DNA of 58,257 nucleotides from Latescibacteria bacterium UBA6620 (GCA_002433075.1 DJHM01000030.1:1-58257); one strand, 5' to 3'. Positions 24,214-33,257 are shown, counted from the first letter of the stretch. Notes: generated from the sequence alone by a model not told the origin. Numbers and translations are program-made.

Positions 24214-25455
24214 ATGGGTTCCGAACGAATCAAGATTCCGACTAAAGCGTGGTACGGGGAGGAAGAGCTCGCCATCAACTTCCCAGACCGTTGGAATGTT
24301 ACCGAATGCAGAATGGCCGGTCACGACACGCCGGCCCTGAGCGACGATCAGATCCGCGAACAGCTCCAGAATACGTACGGCACCGAACCGCTCGAAAAAC
24401 TCGCGCAGGGGAAGAAGGAGGTCGTCATTCTGTTCGACGACCTGACCCGCCCCGCACCCACTTCGCGCATCCTTCCCTTCGTCCTCCGAACGCTTCACGA
24501 GACCGGCATCGAAGAGGACCACATCCGCTTCGTCGGCGCATTCGCCAACCACGTCGCGATGATGCAGGATGACTTCGTAAAGAAGCTCGGGGCGGATGTC
24601 GTTCGCCGCTATCGAGTCTACAACCACAACCCTTACGAAAACCTCGTCCACGTCAGCGACACCACCGCCGGTACGAAGCTCCTCGTCAACCGTGAGGTCA
24701 TGGCCTGTGACCTGCGCATCGGCATCGGCGGCCTCATCCCCCACATCGGCGCCGGTTTCGGCGGTGGAGCAAAGCTCGTGTTCCCTGGTGTGATGGGCAT
24801 CGAGTCGGTCGCCCACAACCACGGTAAATTGCGCGACAAACCCACCGCGAAGACGGGGATGCTCGGAATCGTCGACGACAATACGATGCGTGGTGACATC
24901 GAAGAAGCCGTACGGATGATTGGGCTCGACCTGAAGATCGACCTGCTCATAAATCCTCGTCGCGAGATCATCGGCGTCTTCGCCGGGGACATCATCGCGC
25001 AGCACCGCGCGGGCGTCGAAAAGGCCAAGAAACTCTACTCGACTCCCACGCCCGAGAATCTTGACATCGTCGTCACCAACGCCTATCCCATCGAGAATCA
25101 GGCCACCAAGGCGGTCTGGCCCGCCCGGCAGTGTCTGAAAGAAGGGGGTACTGCCGTGGTCATCACCCACACCCCGGAAGGCCAGGTTTCTCACTACCTG
25201 ACCGGAAGGTTCGGTACCAACTACGGGGGCAGACTCTGGAACCCGGCTAGAGCGGGCGTACCGAACGCGAAACGCGTGGTCTTATGCTCCCCCTGTGTGG
25301 CCCGAAACGACCTCGACCGATTCGGCGAGGGCGCGGTCGCCTGTGGCACGTGGGAGGAAACCATGAACGAAGTCGCGAAAGACTATCCTGGCGAAGCATC
25401 AGTCGGCGTTTTCCCCTACGCGTCGATCCAGCTACCTGAGGCTGCCGCGTCCTGA
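24214..25455 (+). CDS. LarA-like nickel-pincer racemase/epimerase family protein
   Basis: Encodes 413 residues from the ATG at 24214, preceded by AAAGG; a GTG at 24175 is less likely. It matches the lactate racemase LarA family (DUF2088): FDDLTRPAP carries the substrate-contact Asp/Arg, FANHVAM the first His, NHNPYENLV a second, GAGFGGGAKLVFPG the Lys that holds the pincer cofactor, and VAHNHGKL a further His. LarA homologues racemise or epimerise 2-hydroxy acids using a nickel-pincer nucleotide made by LarB, LarC and LarE, none of which is in this window. Nearby hydroxyacid dehydrogenase and aldolase genes fit a hydroxy-acid substrate. A terminator follows. Confidence 0.85.
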   Translation: MGSERIKIPTKAWYGEEELAINFPDRWNVTECRMAGHDTPALSDDQIREQLQNTYGTEPLEKLAQGKKEVVILFDDLTRPAPTSRILPFVLRTLHETGIEEDHIRFVGAFANHVAMMQDDFVKKLGADVVRRYRVYNHNPYENLVHVSDTTAGTKLLVNREVMACDLRIGIGGLIPHIGAGFGGGAKLVFPGVMGIESVAHNHGKLRDKPTAKTGMLGIVDDNTMRGDIEEAVRMIGLDLKIDLLINPRREIIGVFAGDIIAQHRAGVEKAKKLYSTPTPENLDIVVTNAYPIENQATKAVWPARQCLKEGGTAVVITHTPEGQVSHYLTGRFGTNYGGRLWNPARAGVPNAKRVVLCSPCVARNDLDRFGEGAVACGTWEETMNEVAKDYPGEASVGVFPYASIQLPEAAAS

Positions 25456-25483
25456 CCCACGCCGCAACGGATCCGTTCTCAGC

Positions 25484-25517
25484 GGGCTATGGCAATTCGC
25501 CATAGCCCGTTTTCGTT
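25484..25517 (+). terminator. Rho-independent terminator after the LarA-like gene
   Basis: GGGCTATGGC (25484-25493) and GCCATAGCCC (25499-25508) form a perfect 10-bp stem with a five-base loop, followed by GTTTTCGTT. It lies 28 bases after the stop. Confidence 0.85.
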
Positions 25518-25525
25518 CCCCAACC

Positions 25526-25554
25526 TTGACCCCACATGGCATATCAATTATTAC
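25526..25554 (+). promoter_or_regulatory. Candidate promoter of the toxin-antitoxin pair
   Basis: TTGACC (25526-25531) and TATTAC (25549-25554) are separated by exactly 17 bases. Transcription would start near 25561, giving an 18-base leader before the antitoxin ATG. It lies just after the terminator of the upstream gene, so the pair has its own promoter. Confidence 0.6.
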
Positions 25555-25578
25555 GATCATTTCAAAAGGCAGGGTTCT

Positions 25579-25854
25579 ATGACCAGGACAATTTCTGCGG
25601 TTGAAGCGAGGCACAGGTTGGGTCAGCTGATGAGCGAGGTACAGCTTCGAGGGGACCACTACATCATAGAAAGGGCGGGAAAGCCGGTTGTTGCGGTGAT
25701 CCCCATTGAGGACTTCGACGCCTGGCACGGACTGAAAAAAGGCAGTCTGTCCGGCGACGCGTCCGATTCCCGATATCCTCTCCGGGGGAGCCAGGTTCGC
25801 TACGAAGAGCCCTTCAACGGAGTCGGCGAGGACGATTGGGAATCAGGGGAGTGA
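25579..25854 (+). CDS. Phd/YefM-type antitoxin
   Basis: Encodes 91 residues from the ATG at 25579 with GGCAGGG upstream; a longer GTG/TTG-type frame upstream would read through the promoter. The N-terminal domain ISAVEARHRLGQLMSEV, YIIERAGKPVVAVIPIEDF is the classic Phd/YefM DNA-binding fold. The C-terminal acidic tail (PFNGVGEDDWESG) is the expected toxin-binding part. It overlaps the PIN toxin gene, so the two form an operon. Antitoxins of this kind repress their own promoter with the toxin. Confidence 0.9.
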   Translation: MTRTISAVEARHRLGQLMSEVQLRGDHYIIERAGKPVVAVIPIEDFDAWHGLKKGSLSGDASDSRYPLRGSQVRYEEPFNGVGEDDWESGE

Positions 25855-26234
25855 TCGTCCTCGATAAGCATATCTGGATCTGGTGGGTCCACGATGACTC
25901 GCGATTGAAAGAATCCCAGAGGAGGGCACTGAGCGCGAACGATAGAATCGGAGTAAGTGCGATTTCTTGCTGGGAGGTTGCCAAACTGACTGAGCTCGGC
26001 AGATTGGGTCTTCCCTTGCCGGTTGAAACCTGGTTTTCTCAGGCCCTTGCCTATCCGGGAGTGGAACTTCTGGATCTGAATCCCGAAGTCGCTGTGGCTT
26101 CCACACGGCTCGGAGGTGAGCACAAAGACACTGCCGATCAGATCATCGTCGCGAAGGCCCTGACCCACAACTGCCCGCTTGTCACCTCCGACCGAAAGCT
26201 GACGCGCTACACCAACGTCGAAACCATCACGTAG
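25851..26234 (+). CDS. PIN-domain toxin (VapC-like ribonuclease)
   Basis: Encodes 127 residues from the GTG at 25851, which overlaps the antitoxin stop by four bases; a TTG at 25836 is an alternative. It begins VIVLDKHIWIWWV, and the acidic PIN residues are all present: Asp in LDKH, Glu in SCWEVAKL, Asp in TADQIIVAKA and Asp in LVTSDRKL. It should be a Mg-dependent RNase held in check by the Phd-like antitoxin. The 3' end overlaps the convergent hydroxyacid dehydrogenase gene by eight bases. Confidence 0.9.
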   Translation: MIVLDKHIWIWWVHDDSRLKESQRRALSANDRIGVSAISCWEVAKLTELGRLGLPLPVETWFSQALAYPGVELLDLNPEVAVASTRLGGEHKDTADQIIVAKALTHNCPLVTSDRKLTRYTNVETIT

Positions 26235-27234
26235 GGTCGATAATCCAAGACACCCGATTTCGATTCTCCAGCACTTCCGGGTTCACGAGAACTTCAGGTG
26301 CATCGCCTCGCAGAACCGCCAGGATATTCTCGGCCGCCACGATCGAGGTCCGCACGAGTGATGCTTGCGTCTGGCCTGCAACGTGGGCTGTGCAGATCAC
26401 AGGATCTAGCTTCGTTAGAGGGTGATCGTTCGCTAAAGGCTCTTCCTCGAACACGTCGATCGCCGCCCTCGCGATTTCGCCCTCGTTCAGCGCGTCGACC
26501 AGAGCCGATTCGTCGATCAGGCCACCGCGAGCCGTGTTGACGAGAATCGCAGATCGTTTCATCCGACCCAGTTCATCACGGCCGATGATGTGTCGTGTCT
26601 CCTCCGTCAGCGGCACGTGAAGAGACACGAAGTCCGCCGTTTCCAGCAGATCGTCCAGTTCGGCCCTACGCGCGCCGCAGGACTCGATCGCCTCATCCGT
26701 CGCATAGGGATCGTAGACCAGAACCGTCATCTCGAATCCCGATCTCAGCCGGGCCAGGCGCGAACCGATTCGGCCGAGTCCCACGATCCCCAACGTCTGC
26801 CCGTGAAACTCCACCGCGCTGCTGTTGTCTCGAGCCCAGACGTTCGCCCGAACCGCCCGGTCGCTCTGCACGATATTCTTCGCAGAAGCCATCATCATCG
26901 CAAACGCGTACTCCGCCACCGACTGCGAGTTCGCGTCGCTCGAAATCGACACCGCGATCCCCAGACGCGTGCAGGTCTGGAGGTCGACGTTCTCGTACCC
27001 GACACCGTGGCGTGACACGACTTTGAGCTTCGGGGCCAGCTCCAGGAGACGAGCCGTCACCGTTACTGAACGCGCCATCATCCCGTCGGCATCCTCCACC
27101 GCTTCAAACAATGCCTCATCCGGCGAGTGGGCTCGCAACACCACCACCTCACCTCCCTCCGCTCGGAGAAGATCGAGGCCGTCCTGCCGAATAATGTGAT
27201 CTGTCACGACCACCTTGAATTTGCTCACATTCAT
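26227..27234 (-). CDS. D-2-hydroxyacid dehydrogenase (phosphoglycerate dehydrogenase-like)
   Basis: Encodes 335 residues from the ATG at 27234; the GTG two codons later has better spacing from AAGGA and may be used instead. The NAD-binding motif is GIVGLGRIGSRLA. Catalytic residues: Arg in VNTARGGLID, Glu in DVFEEEPL, and His in CTAHVAGQT. It lacks the regulatory ACT domain of many SerA proteins, so a general hydroxyacid or glyoxylate/hydroxypyruvate-type activity is more likely than serine synthesis. It is divergent from the aldolase gene at 27348, with about 113 bases between; the two may act in one hydroxy-acid route. Confidence 0.9.
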   Translation of the reverse strand: MNVSKFKVVVTDHIIRQDGLDLLRAEGGEVVVLRAHSPDEALFEAVEDADGMMARSVTVTARLLELAPKLKVVSRHGVGYENVDLQTCTRLGIAVSISSDANSQSVAEYAFAMMMASAKNIVQSDRAVRANVWARDNSSAVEFHGQTLGIVGLGRIGSRLARLRSGFEMTVLVYDPYATDEAIESCGARRAELDDLLETADFVSLHVPLTEETRHIIGRDELGRMKRSAILVNTARGGLIDESALVDALNEGEIARAAIDVFEEEPLANDHPLTKLDPVICTAHVAGQTQASLVRTSIVAAENILAVLRGDAPEVLVNPEVLENRNRVSWIIDPT

Positions 27235-27347
27235 ATCCTTCTTATGAAGCGATTCCGATCTCGAAATCCAGTGGAGTGATTTGTCGTTTCCTCGATGAAG
27301 CTGCCCGGAAAGGTTCAGCGAGGGCGCGACCAAGGGGAGGAAAAATC

Positions 27348-28067
27348 GTGGCAAAAAGGCTTAAGCAACGCATCCACGAAGGCGAAACGATCGAAGTTGT
27401 GGGAGTTGCGACGGACATCGAACGCGGTCGACTTGAAGAGATACTGGCCATCCGAGAATTCGACCTCATCGCGATCGACAGCCAGCATTCGGCCCACAAT
27501 GAAGAGCGTATCGTTTCCTTCTGTGAACTCGCCCGCGAGTTCGAAGTGCCGACCCGCATTCGCATCAAACACACGCGTCACGCTTATCTCGTCGGCACGT
27601 ACCTCGATCTAGGTCCTGGCGGTGTGATGATTCCTGAAGTCGAGGAGGAGTCGACGGTCGACGAAGCGCTGGCGGCCTTCTACTACCCACAACAGGGAAG
27701 GCGCAGTTGGGGAGGACTCACCCGTGATGGACTCGATCAGTCCCTCGACCGATTGGCGTATGCCGAGTGGTGGAACAATCACGGCACTCTCACGCTGCAG
27801 ATCGAATCCGTCAGGGCTGTCCTGGACGCGCGTAAGCTGGCAAAGCCCGGCGTGGATATGCTCTCCTTCGGCGCCAACGACCTGCTTTTCAGCATCGAGG
27901 CCAGTCGGGGATACCCGTTCAAAACGGTCGATGAGTGCGTGAAGCACGTCATCAGCGAGGTATCCGACTTGCCGGTTGGTGTCGGGGTCCGGGCCGAGAA
28001 CGGGGAAGAAAGGGATCAGGCACGGGAACTTGGCGCGACCATCCTCATCGAGCGAATCGAGTGCTGA
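27348..28067 (+). CDS. HpcH/HpaI aldolase family protein
   Basis: Encodes 239 residues. The GTG at 27348 is preceded by GGGGAGG at ideal spacing; a longer frame begins at 27276. It has the class II pyruvate-aldolase plan: FDLIAIDSQHSAHNEER, PTRIRIKHTRHAYLV, LDLGPGGVMIPEVE, then the metal-binding Glu in LQIESVRAV and Asp in LSFGANDLLFSI. Enzymes of this family cleave 2-keto-3-deoxy sugar acids or hydroxylated dioic acids to pyruvate and an aldehyde. The active-site segment GVMIPEVE holds the usual Pro-Glu. The exact substrate cannot be told. Confidence 0.85.
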   Translation: MAKRLKQRIHEGETIEVVGVATDIERGRLEEILAIREFDLIAIDSQHSAHNEERIVSFCELAREFEVPTRIRIKHTRHAYLVGTYLDLGPGGVMIPEVEEESTVDEALAAFYYPQQGRRSWGGLTRDGLDQSLDRLAYAEWWNNHGTLTLQIESVRAVLDARKLAKPGVDMLSFGANDLLFSIEASRGYPFKTVDECVKHVISEVSDLPVGVGVRAENGEERDQARELGATILIERIEC

Positions 28068-28232
28068 TTCGCCCATCCACGTCCCCGAATCAGGGTCAAT
28101 CGAACGCAACGCGTAAAACCCTCGAGTTCATCAAACAACCGTAACCGAAGGTCCACATCTCGACTGACAAGCACCCTCGAGGGACCTCTATCGATAGCCC
28201 TCAGTCAGAAACTCACGCACCAAATCCATCCG

Positions 28233-28312
28233 CGCCCCCGAGGGGGTCGATCGGGAGTCTAAGCGCGTGCTAACAATGAAGACGAACGACGATCGACCCG
28301 TATCGAGGGGCG
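28233..28312. repeat. Large interrupted palindrome
   Basis: GGGTCGATCG (28244-28253) pairs perfectly with CGATCGACCC (28290-28299), and the outer CGCCCC (28233-28238) pairs with GGGGCG (28307-28312). The loop is about 36 bases. It sits in the 261-base gap between two convergent genes. It could be a bidirectional transcript end, a structured RNA or a mobile palindrome. The rest of the gap holds short palindromes such as CCCTCGAGGG. Confidence 0.55.
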
Positions 28313-28328
28313 TCCCCGTAACGTGGGG

Positions 28329-29177
28329 TCAAGGTCTCGGGTTGTTCATATAGTCGATCAACTCGTCGACGAATTCTACGTTGGGATCCACCGGACCATT
28401 TTCCGGGAACGCGTCCTCACATCCTCTTTCGAATTTCAGCGCTTCGCCTTTCCCGTACCAGCGTATCGTATGGATGAGTGCGATCATATGACGTGGTGAA
28501 TCGCTCGGGTTCGGCACGCCTCGATGCCAGAGTCGGATGTCCCGAATCAGAACGCTCCCTTTCTTCGCGCTTCCCCGAATCGGCGGGACCTCCTCCCTCC
28601 GCGCCTCAATCACCTCTTTCTGAAACCTCTCCGTGGCCGTCTTTGAGTAGTCCGGCTCAACCATCACCAGATGCGTCCCCGGCCAGATCTCGACCGCTCC
28701 GTTTTTCTCCGAGGTATTTTCAGGCGAGATGTTGACGACGAGTTGGTAGGCCGGATGCGCCTGTTCCAGACCCGCCCACAGGGGTAGATGATCCGGGTGA
28801 ACCGGTTGTGTCCCACTCCCCGGGCAGTTCGTGTTGCCCGAATAGAACCGGTTGTAGACGCCGTCCCCCAGCACGGCGTGGGTGACCTGACCGACAAAGC
28901 CGTTCGCCACCACATCCCCGAATACGTAGGGCGCGAAGGGGGGCGGCTTGTGTTGTAGGTGCCCCTGAACCGCGCCCGCCCCTCCCCATCGAACAGACCG
29001 GATCTTTCGTTCCGCATCCTCGTCCATCCGCGTCTTCAACACATCCAGATGGTCGTGATCGACAACATCCTCGATCACCACGTATCCCTCCGTCCGCACA
29101 GCATCCGCCGCACGAGCGACCGTCTCGTCGCTCATCTGTCCCGAGCGTTTCTCTTCGGCCGTAACTTCGATGTTCAT
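28329..29177 (-). CDS. Phytanoyl-CoA dioxygenase (PhyH) family protein
   Basis: Encodes 282 residues with GAGGA six bases before the ATG. It is an Fe(II)/2-oxoglutarate dioxygenase with a clear facial triad: His-x-Asp in VHPDHLPLW and the distal His in RLWHRGVPNPS, followed by the Arg in SPRHMIALIH for 2-oxoglutarate. The N-terminus VRTEGYVVIEDVVDHDHLDV is typical. Of the three PhyH proteins in the window this one has the most canonical active site. It is followed upstream (on the minus strand) by the ThDP enzyme gene, 75 bases away, and may be co-transcribed with it. Confidence 0.9.
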   Translation of the reverse strand: MNIEVTAEEKRSGQMSDETVARAADAVRTEGYVVIEDVVDHDHLDVLKTRMDEDAERKIRSVRWGGAGAVQGHLQHKPPPFAPYVFGDVVANGFVGQVTHAVLGDGVYNRFYSGNTNCPGSGTQPVHPDHLPLWAGLEQAHPAYQLVVNISPENTSEKNGAVEIWPGTHLVMVEPDYSKTATERFQKEVIEARREEVPPIRGSAKKGSVLIRDIRLWHRGVPNPSDSPRHMIALIHTIRWYGKGEALKFERGCEDAFPENGPVDPNVEFVDELIDYMNNPRP

Positions 29178-29252
29178 TCGTTCATCCTCAAAAGACTCCT
29201 CACTCGTTCCTGTCCGATCGCCTGATTCAATGCCGGATCGACCTGATCGGCC

Positions 29253-30845
29253 TCACCTCAGCAACGTGGGTGCCCCGACAGGTTTCGTCCTCACATTCAG
29301 ACACGCGGGCAACCCGGACGCGACCGCCTGATCAATCGCACCCTCCAGTTCCCCCGCGCCTTCGACGATTGCGCCGTGGCCTCCCAGGGCGCGAACCACG
29401 CGATCGTATCTTGAGGGGAGCAGTTCGCAAGCCACCGTCCGATCCTCGCCATACGTGTTGATTTGCAGCTGGTGTTCCGAGTTCCACCGGGCGTCGTTTC
29501 CAACGATCACAACGATCGGCAGATCGTAACGAATGGCCGTGTCCAGCTCCATTCCGTGGTAACCAAATGTCCCATCCCCTACGAACGCGAACACCGTGCG
29601 GGATGAATCGAGTGATTTCGCTCCGATGGCCATCGGAATCGCGCTCCCGATCGCTCCGGAAGGGCCGTTGATCAGTCGGGGGGGGGATTCCAGACCTGCC
29701 TGAACCCACTGCCCGAACTCGCCCCCGTCACTCACGAACATCGCGCCCACATCCAGATAGGGTTGGACAGCCGCACACACGCGAAGAGGATGAATCGGCT
29801 CCGCGTTCAGCCTGCGCAGAGCCGCCCACTCGCCCGGGACGGTTTCGCGCGCGGCAGCCACCTCTTTCCTCCATTCACGGTCTTGATTCTCCGTGACCGC
29901 ACTTGTCATCTCCTCGAGCACCTCGGACGGATCTTCGTGAATCCTCAGGACGACCCGATCGTCGTCCCGAAGTTGCGACTCATCCGGCTCGATCTGTACG
30001 AACCGAACATCTGCGGCGAACGGCGGCGACCCACCGAACCGCAACGAAAAGTCCAGCTTCTTCCCCACCAGAACCACGACGTCGGCCTTCGCCAGGCAAT
30101 TCGCTGCCTCGTGCAACCACGGATCGTTCACGCCTCGAGGGCTCATCATTGGCAACGCGGGTACGCCCGACTTCGACGCAAACTTCACCACCCGCTTCCA
30201 TCGGCCGCCCCTCCCCATTCCAGGGCCGGCCAGTATCACCGGCCGTTCAGCTGCCGCGATCAGATCGAGAACGTGCGACACCTCATCCGCCGTAGTTGCT
30301 GCATTCTCCGTCGATTCCGACAGGTCCGGCGACTTCCCGGCCGCCTGCCCCTTCAGCAGGTCCTCGGGCAAACTCAAATGCACCGGCCCAGGCCTGCCTG
30401 CCTTTGCGATCTCGAAGGCTCTTCGAACGTCTGTCGGAATCCTGGCCGGATCCTTGATCAGCCAGGAGGCCTTCGCCACCGGCGCGGACGTCGCAACCTG
30501 ATCGATTTCCTGAAACGCTCCTGTTCCCAGTTGATCCAGAGGCGCGTGACCGCTGAGGACCACAACTGGGGATTCGGCCATCATCGCCACGTAGAGCGCC
30601 GATATCGCATTACAGTGGCCGGGACCCGCTGGCAGGAGTGCCACGCCAGGGTCGCCCGTCAGCCGCCCCACAGCATCCGCCATATGTACGGCCGCCGCCT
30701 CGTGACGGGTATGAATCAAGTCGACGTCCCGTCCGATCGTCGCATCGTACACCGACATAATCTGGTTCCCCGAAAGCGAGAATACCGTCCTCACACCCTC
30801 GGACACCAGCGTCTCGATCAGTCGAACTGCCCCGGTCTCTGACAT
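29253..30845 (-). CDS. Thiamine-diphosphate-dependent enzyme (acetolactate synthase-like)
   Basis: Encodes 530 residues from the ATG at 30845, preceded by GAGAGGG; the open frame extends much further upstream without family similarity. It has the three-domain plan of the acetolactate synthase/benzaldehyde lyase/oxalyl-CoA decarboxylase group. The N-terminal Pyr domain has the catalytic Glu in HTRHEAAAVHMADA, a central domain contains RPVILAGPGMG, and the C-terminal PP domain has the cofactor motif FVGDGTFGYHGMEL ending at VGNDARWN. No small regulatory subunit is adjacent, so branched-chain amino acid synthesis is unlikely. A lyase or decarboxylase acting on a 2-keto acid is more probable. Confidence 0.9.
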   Translation of the reverse strand: MSETGAVRLIETLVSEGVRTVFSLSGNQIMSVYDATIGRDVDLIHTRHEAAAVHMADAVGRLTGDPGVALLPAGPGHCNAISALYVAMMAESPVVVLSGHAPLDQLGTGAFQEIDQVATSAPVAKASWLIKDPARIPTDVRRAFEIAKAGRPGPVHLSLPEDLLKGQAAGKSPDLSESTENAATTADEVSHVLDLIAAAERPVILAGPGMGRGGRWKRVVKFASKSGVPALPMMSPRGVNDPWLHEAANCLAKADVVVLVGKKLDFSLRFGGSPPFAADVRFVQIEPDESQLRDDDRVVLRIHEDPSEVLEEMTSAVTENQDREWRKEVAAARETVPGEWAALRRLNAEPIHPLRVCAAVQPYLDVGAMFVSDGGEFGQWVQAGLESPPRLINGPSGAIGSAIPMAIGAKSLDSSRTVFAFVGDGTFGYHGMELDTAIRYDLPIVVIVGNDARWNSEHQLQINTYGEDRTVACELLPSRYDRVVRALGGHGAIVEGAGELEGAIDQAVASGLPACLNVRTKPVGAPTLLR

Positions 30846-30992
30846 TTGCCCTCTCCGACTGGATCCACGACCATCACTGCATCGGATGGCCCTCCTGTCG
30901 ATTGCAAGAAAGGACCTGCGTCGTCCGATGGAAAGTGTATCTTGCGAGCCACCGGTCGAAGCCGCACAGCAACTTTCGGATGAGGTGAACGA

Positions 30993-32111
30993 ATGAAGAT
31001 CACATCGGTCGAAGTACTTCAGTGCGACGGAGGATGGCGGGTCCAGAACTTCGTCAAGATCCGGACGGACGACGGCATCACCGGGTGGTCCGAGTGCAAT
31101 TGTATGCGCTCTGACCCGATGCTCAAGCCAGCAATCGAACACATCGGATCGCAGGTCGTCGGCAGAGACCCCTTTCAAACCGAGCGCATCCAACTCGACC
31201 TCTACCGGGCGACCCAACGCCAGACCGGCGGCCTGGCGCATCAGGCAATCTCGGGTATCGACGCCGCCCTTCTGGACATCAAGGGAAAAGCGCTCGGTGT
31301 TCCCGTCTACGAACTCTTCGGTGGACTCGTCAATCCGAAGATCCGCTGCTACTACACGCACTGCGGACGCCCCGAACCCGCCAACCCCGATGCGCCCCCG
31401 GTCCGCTCCCTCGCCGACGTCCCTGCCTGCGCTCAGTATGCCCGCAGCCTCGGCTTCCGGGACATCAAAGTCAATTACCCGATGACGGAGGACGACGACG
31501 ACGACATTTCACCCGGCACCATCGACGGCATTGTCGAGTGGATCGGCGCCTGGCAGGATGCCCTCGGCCCGGGGTGCAGCATTGCCCTCGACGTTGCGTT
31601 TTCCTTCAAAATGCTCGGCATCCGCAAGCTGGCGAAGGCCCTTGAACCCTTCAATATGCTGTGGCTCGAAGCGGAAACTCTCGATCCCCTCGCTCTCCGC
31701 TCCGTTCGTGAATCGACGTCCACCCCCATCTGCATCGGCGAAAGCTTTTATCGTACCCAGGGCTTCAAGTCCTTCTTCGAAAACCATAGCTTCGACATCG
31801 TGATGCCCGACACCGTGTGGAACGGCATCTCGATGGGCAAGAAAGTCGCCGACTACGCCAACACCTACGATATCCTGTTCGCGCCTCACAACTCTCACGG
31901 CTGTCTTGGCGGATGGCAGGCCGCCCATCTGTGCGCCACCCTCGAGAACTTCAGAATCCTCGAATACGAACACGACGATGTTCCCTGGCGAAACGACATC
32001 GTCACCCACCCCACGAACATCGTTGATGGCTGCATTGAAATGTCCGATCGACCGGGTCTCGGGTGCGACGTGAACGAAGAGGCCCTGGCGGAACATCCGC
32101 CAACAGGATAG
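30993..32111 (+). CDS. Mandelate racemase/muconate lactonizing (enolase superfamily) protein
   Basis: Encodes 372 residues with GAGGTG upstream. The N-terminal capping domain starts MKITSVEVLQCDGGWRVQ. In the barrel the first catalytic segment reads RDIKVNYP, so one Lys is present where KxK or KxR is usual. The metal ligands are Asp in IALDVAFSF, Glu in WLEAETLD and Glu in CIGESFYRT. Asp in MPDTVWN and His in APHNSHG form the likely dyad. The mix suggests a sugar-acid dehydratase or racemase. It is divergent from the ThDP enzyme and 33 bases before the luciferase-like gene. Confidence 0.9.
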   Translation: MKITSVEVLQCDGGWRVQNFVKIRTDDGITGWSECNCMRSDPMLKPAIEHIGSQVVGRDPFQTERIQLDLYRATQRQTGGLAHQAISGIDAALLDIKGKALGVPVYELFGGLVNPKIRCYYTHCGRPEPANPDAPPVRSLADVPACAQYARSLGFRDIKVNYPMTEDDDDDISPGTIDGIVEWIGAWQDALGPGCSIALDVAFSFKMLGIRKLAKALEPFNMLWLEAETLDPLALRSVRESTSTPICIGESFYRTQGFKSFFENHSFDIVMPDTVWNGISMGKKVADYANTYDILFAPHNSHGCLGGWQAAHLCATLENFRILEYEHDDVPWRNDIVTHPTNIVDGCIEMSDRPGLGCDVNEEALAEHPPTG

Positions 32112-32144
32112 AGAGTCGATCCTAACTACCTGCGGAGAAGAAAT

Positions 32145-33221
32145 ATGGACCTCGGCGTATTTATGATGCCGCTTCACCCGCCCGAGAAGAATCGGACGGA
32201 CTGTTTCGAGGAAGACATCGACCTCGTCGTACGGGCGGACGGCCTCGGCTTCAAGGAAGCCTGGATCGGCCAACACCATTCAGTTGCGTGGGAGCCCATC
32301 CCCGCGAACGACGTCTTCATCGCGAACGTCCTGCCTCGCACGAAAAACATCCGACTGGGAACGGGCGTGTCGATCCTTCCCCAGCATCACCCCGTAAACG
32401 TCGCCGTCCGTCTCGCCTACCTCGATCATCTTTCACGGGGCCGCATCAACGCCGGATTCGGCCAGGGCGGTGTTCAGACGGACTGGGGGCTGTTCGAACT
32501 GCCCGATCCCGCCACGCAGGGTCTGATGACCGTAGAGTCCATCGAAATGATCCTCAAACTGTGGCAGACCGACCCGCCATTCGACTTCAAAGGCGACCAC
32601 TGGCACATCAAGATCGAAAACACCATCCCCGAGCAGGGCATCGGCACGATCCTGCAGCCCTACCAGAAACCCCACCCCCCAGTCGGGATGAGCATCGTCA
32701 GGCCGGACTCCAAGGCCGCCACGATGGCAGGTCAGCGTGGCTATCATCCCATTAGCACGAACCTCGCCCCCGATTGCGATCTACCCCAGCATTGGGCCAC
32801 CTACTGTGCGGGCGCCGAAAGCGCCAATCGACCGGAGCCCGATCGGTCCAACTGGCGCATCTCCCGGTCCGTCCTCGTCGCCGAATCCAACGACCAGGCC
32901 CTCGACTACTTGATGAACAGTGCCGTCGCCCGATCCTACGAGTACCTGATCACACTCCTGACCGGCGCGAAGATGCTGTGGATCCCCAAGCGCGACCTCG
33001 ATATGCCAGACGCCGAGGTCACCCCCGAGTATATGATCGAGGAACTGTTCATCTACGGGGACGTGAAGACCGTCACGGAGAAGCTGCACAACCTGTGGGA
33101 TGTAACGGGTGGCTTCGGCACCCTCCTGATGATCGCCCACGACTGGGACAACCGCGATCTCTGGGAGAAATCGATGGACCTCCTGGCGAAAGAAGTGGCG
33201 CCCGCCTTGCCCACGATCTGA
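32145..33221 (+). CDS. LLM-class flavin-dependent monooxygenase
   Basis: Encodes 358 residues with GGAGAAG upstream. It is a luciferase-like TIM-barrel protein: LGVFMMPLHPPE, DGLGFKEAWIGQHH, IRLGTGVSILPQHHPVNVA and GRINAGFGQGG are typical of the group that includes limonene and alkane monooxygenases. It would need reduced FMN from a separate reductase; the FNR-like protein at 39828 is one possible but unproven partner. It is the second gene of a pair with the enolase-superfamily gene and is followed by a hairpin terminator. Confidence 0.9.
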   Translation: MDLGVFMMPLHPPEKNRTDCFEEDIDLVVRADGLGFKEAWIGQHHSVAWEPIPANDVFIANVLPRTKNIRLGTGVSILPQHHPVNVAVRLAYLDHLSRGRINAGFGQGGVQTDWGLFELPDPATQGLMTVESIEMILKLWQTDPPFDFKGDHWHIKIENTIPEQGIGTILQPYQKPHPPVGMSIVRPDSKAATMAGQRGYHPISTNLAPDCDLPQHWATYCAGAESANRPEPDRSNWRISRSVLVAESNDQALDYLMNSAVARSYEYLITLLTGAKMLWIPKRDLDMPDAEVTPEYMIEELFIYGDVKTVTEKLHNLWDVTGGFGTLLMIAHDWDNRDLWEKSMDLLAKEVAPALPTI

Positions 33222-33257
33222 AATGGGCCTCCACCCTTTCGAGCGGAGGCCCATTTC
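33220..33257. terminator. Bidirectional hairpin terminator
   Basis: GAAATGGGCCTCC (33220-33232) and GGAGGCCCATTTC (33245-33257) form a perfect 13-bp stem with a 12-base loop and A/T-rich ends on both sides. It lies between convergent genes and overlaps the stop codon of the plus-strand gene. Confidence 0.8.

Noticed and set aside
23674..25194. A 506-codon minus-strand open frame opposite the LarA-like gene
   Set aside because: It covers both the receiver and the LarA-like genes, which have clear motifs on the plus strand; its product shows no recognisable domain.
30846..31361. A 172-codon N-terminal extension of the ThDP enzyme
   Set aside because: It overlaps the divergent enolase-superfamily gene, has no similarity to the enzyme family, and the ATG at 30845 has a good ribosome site.
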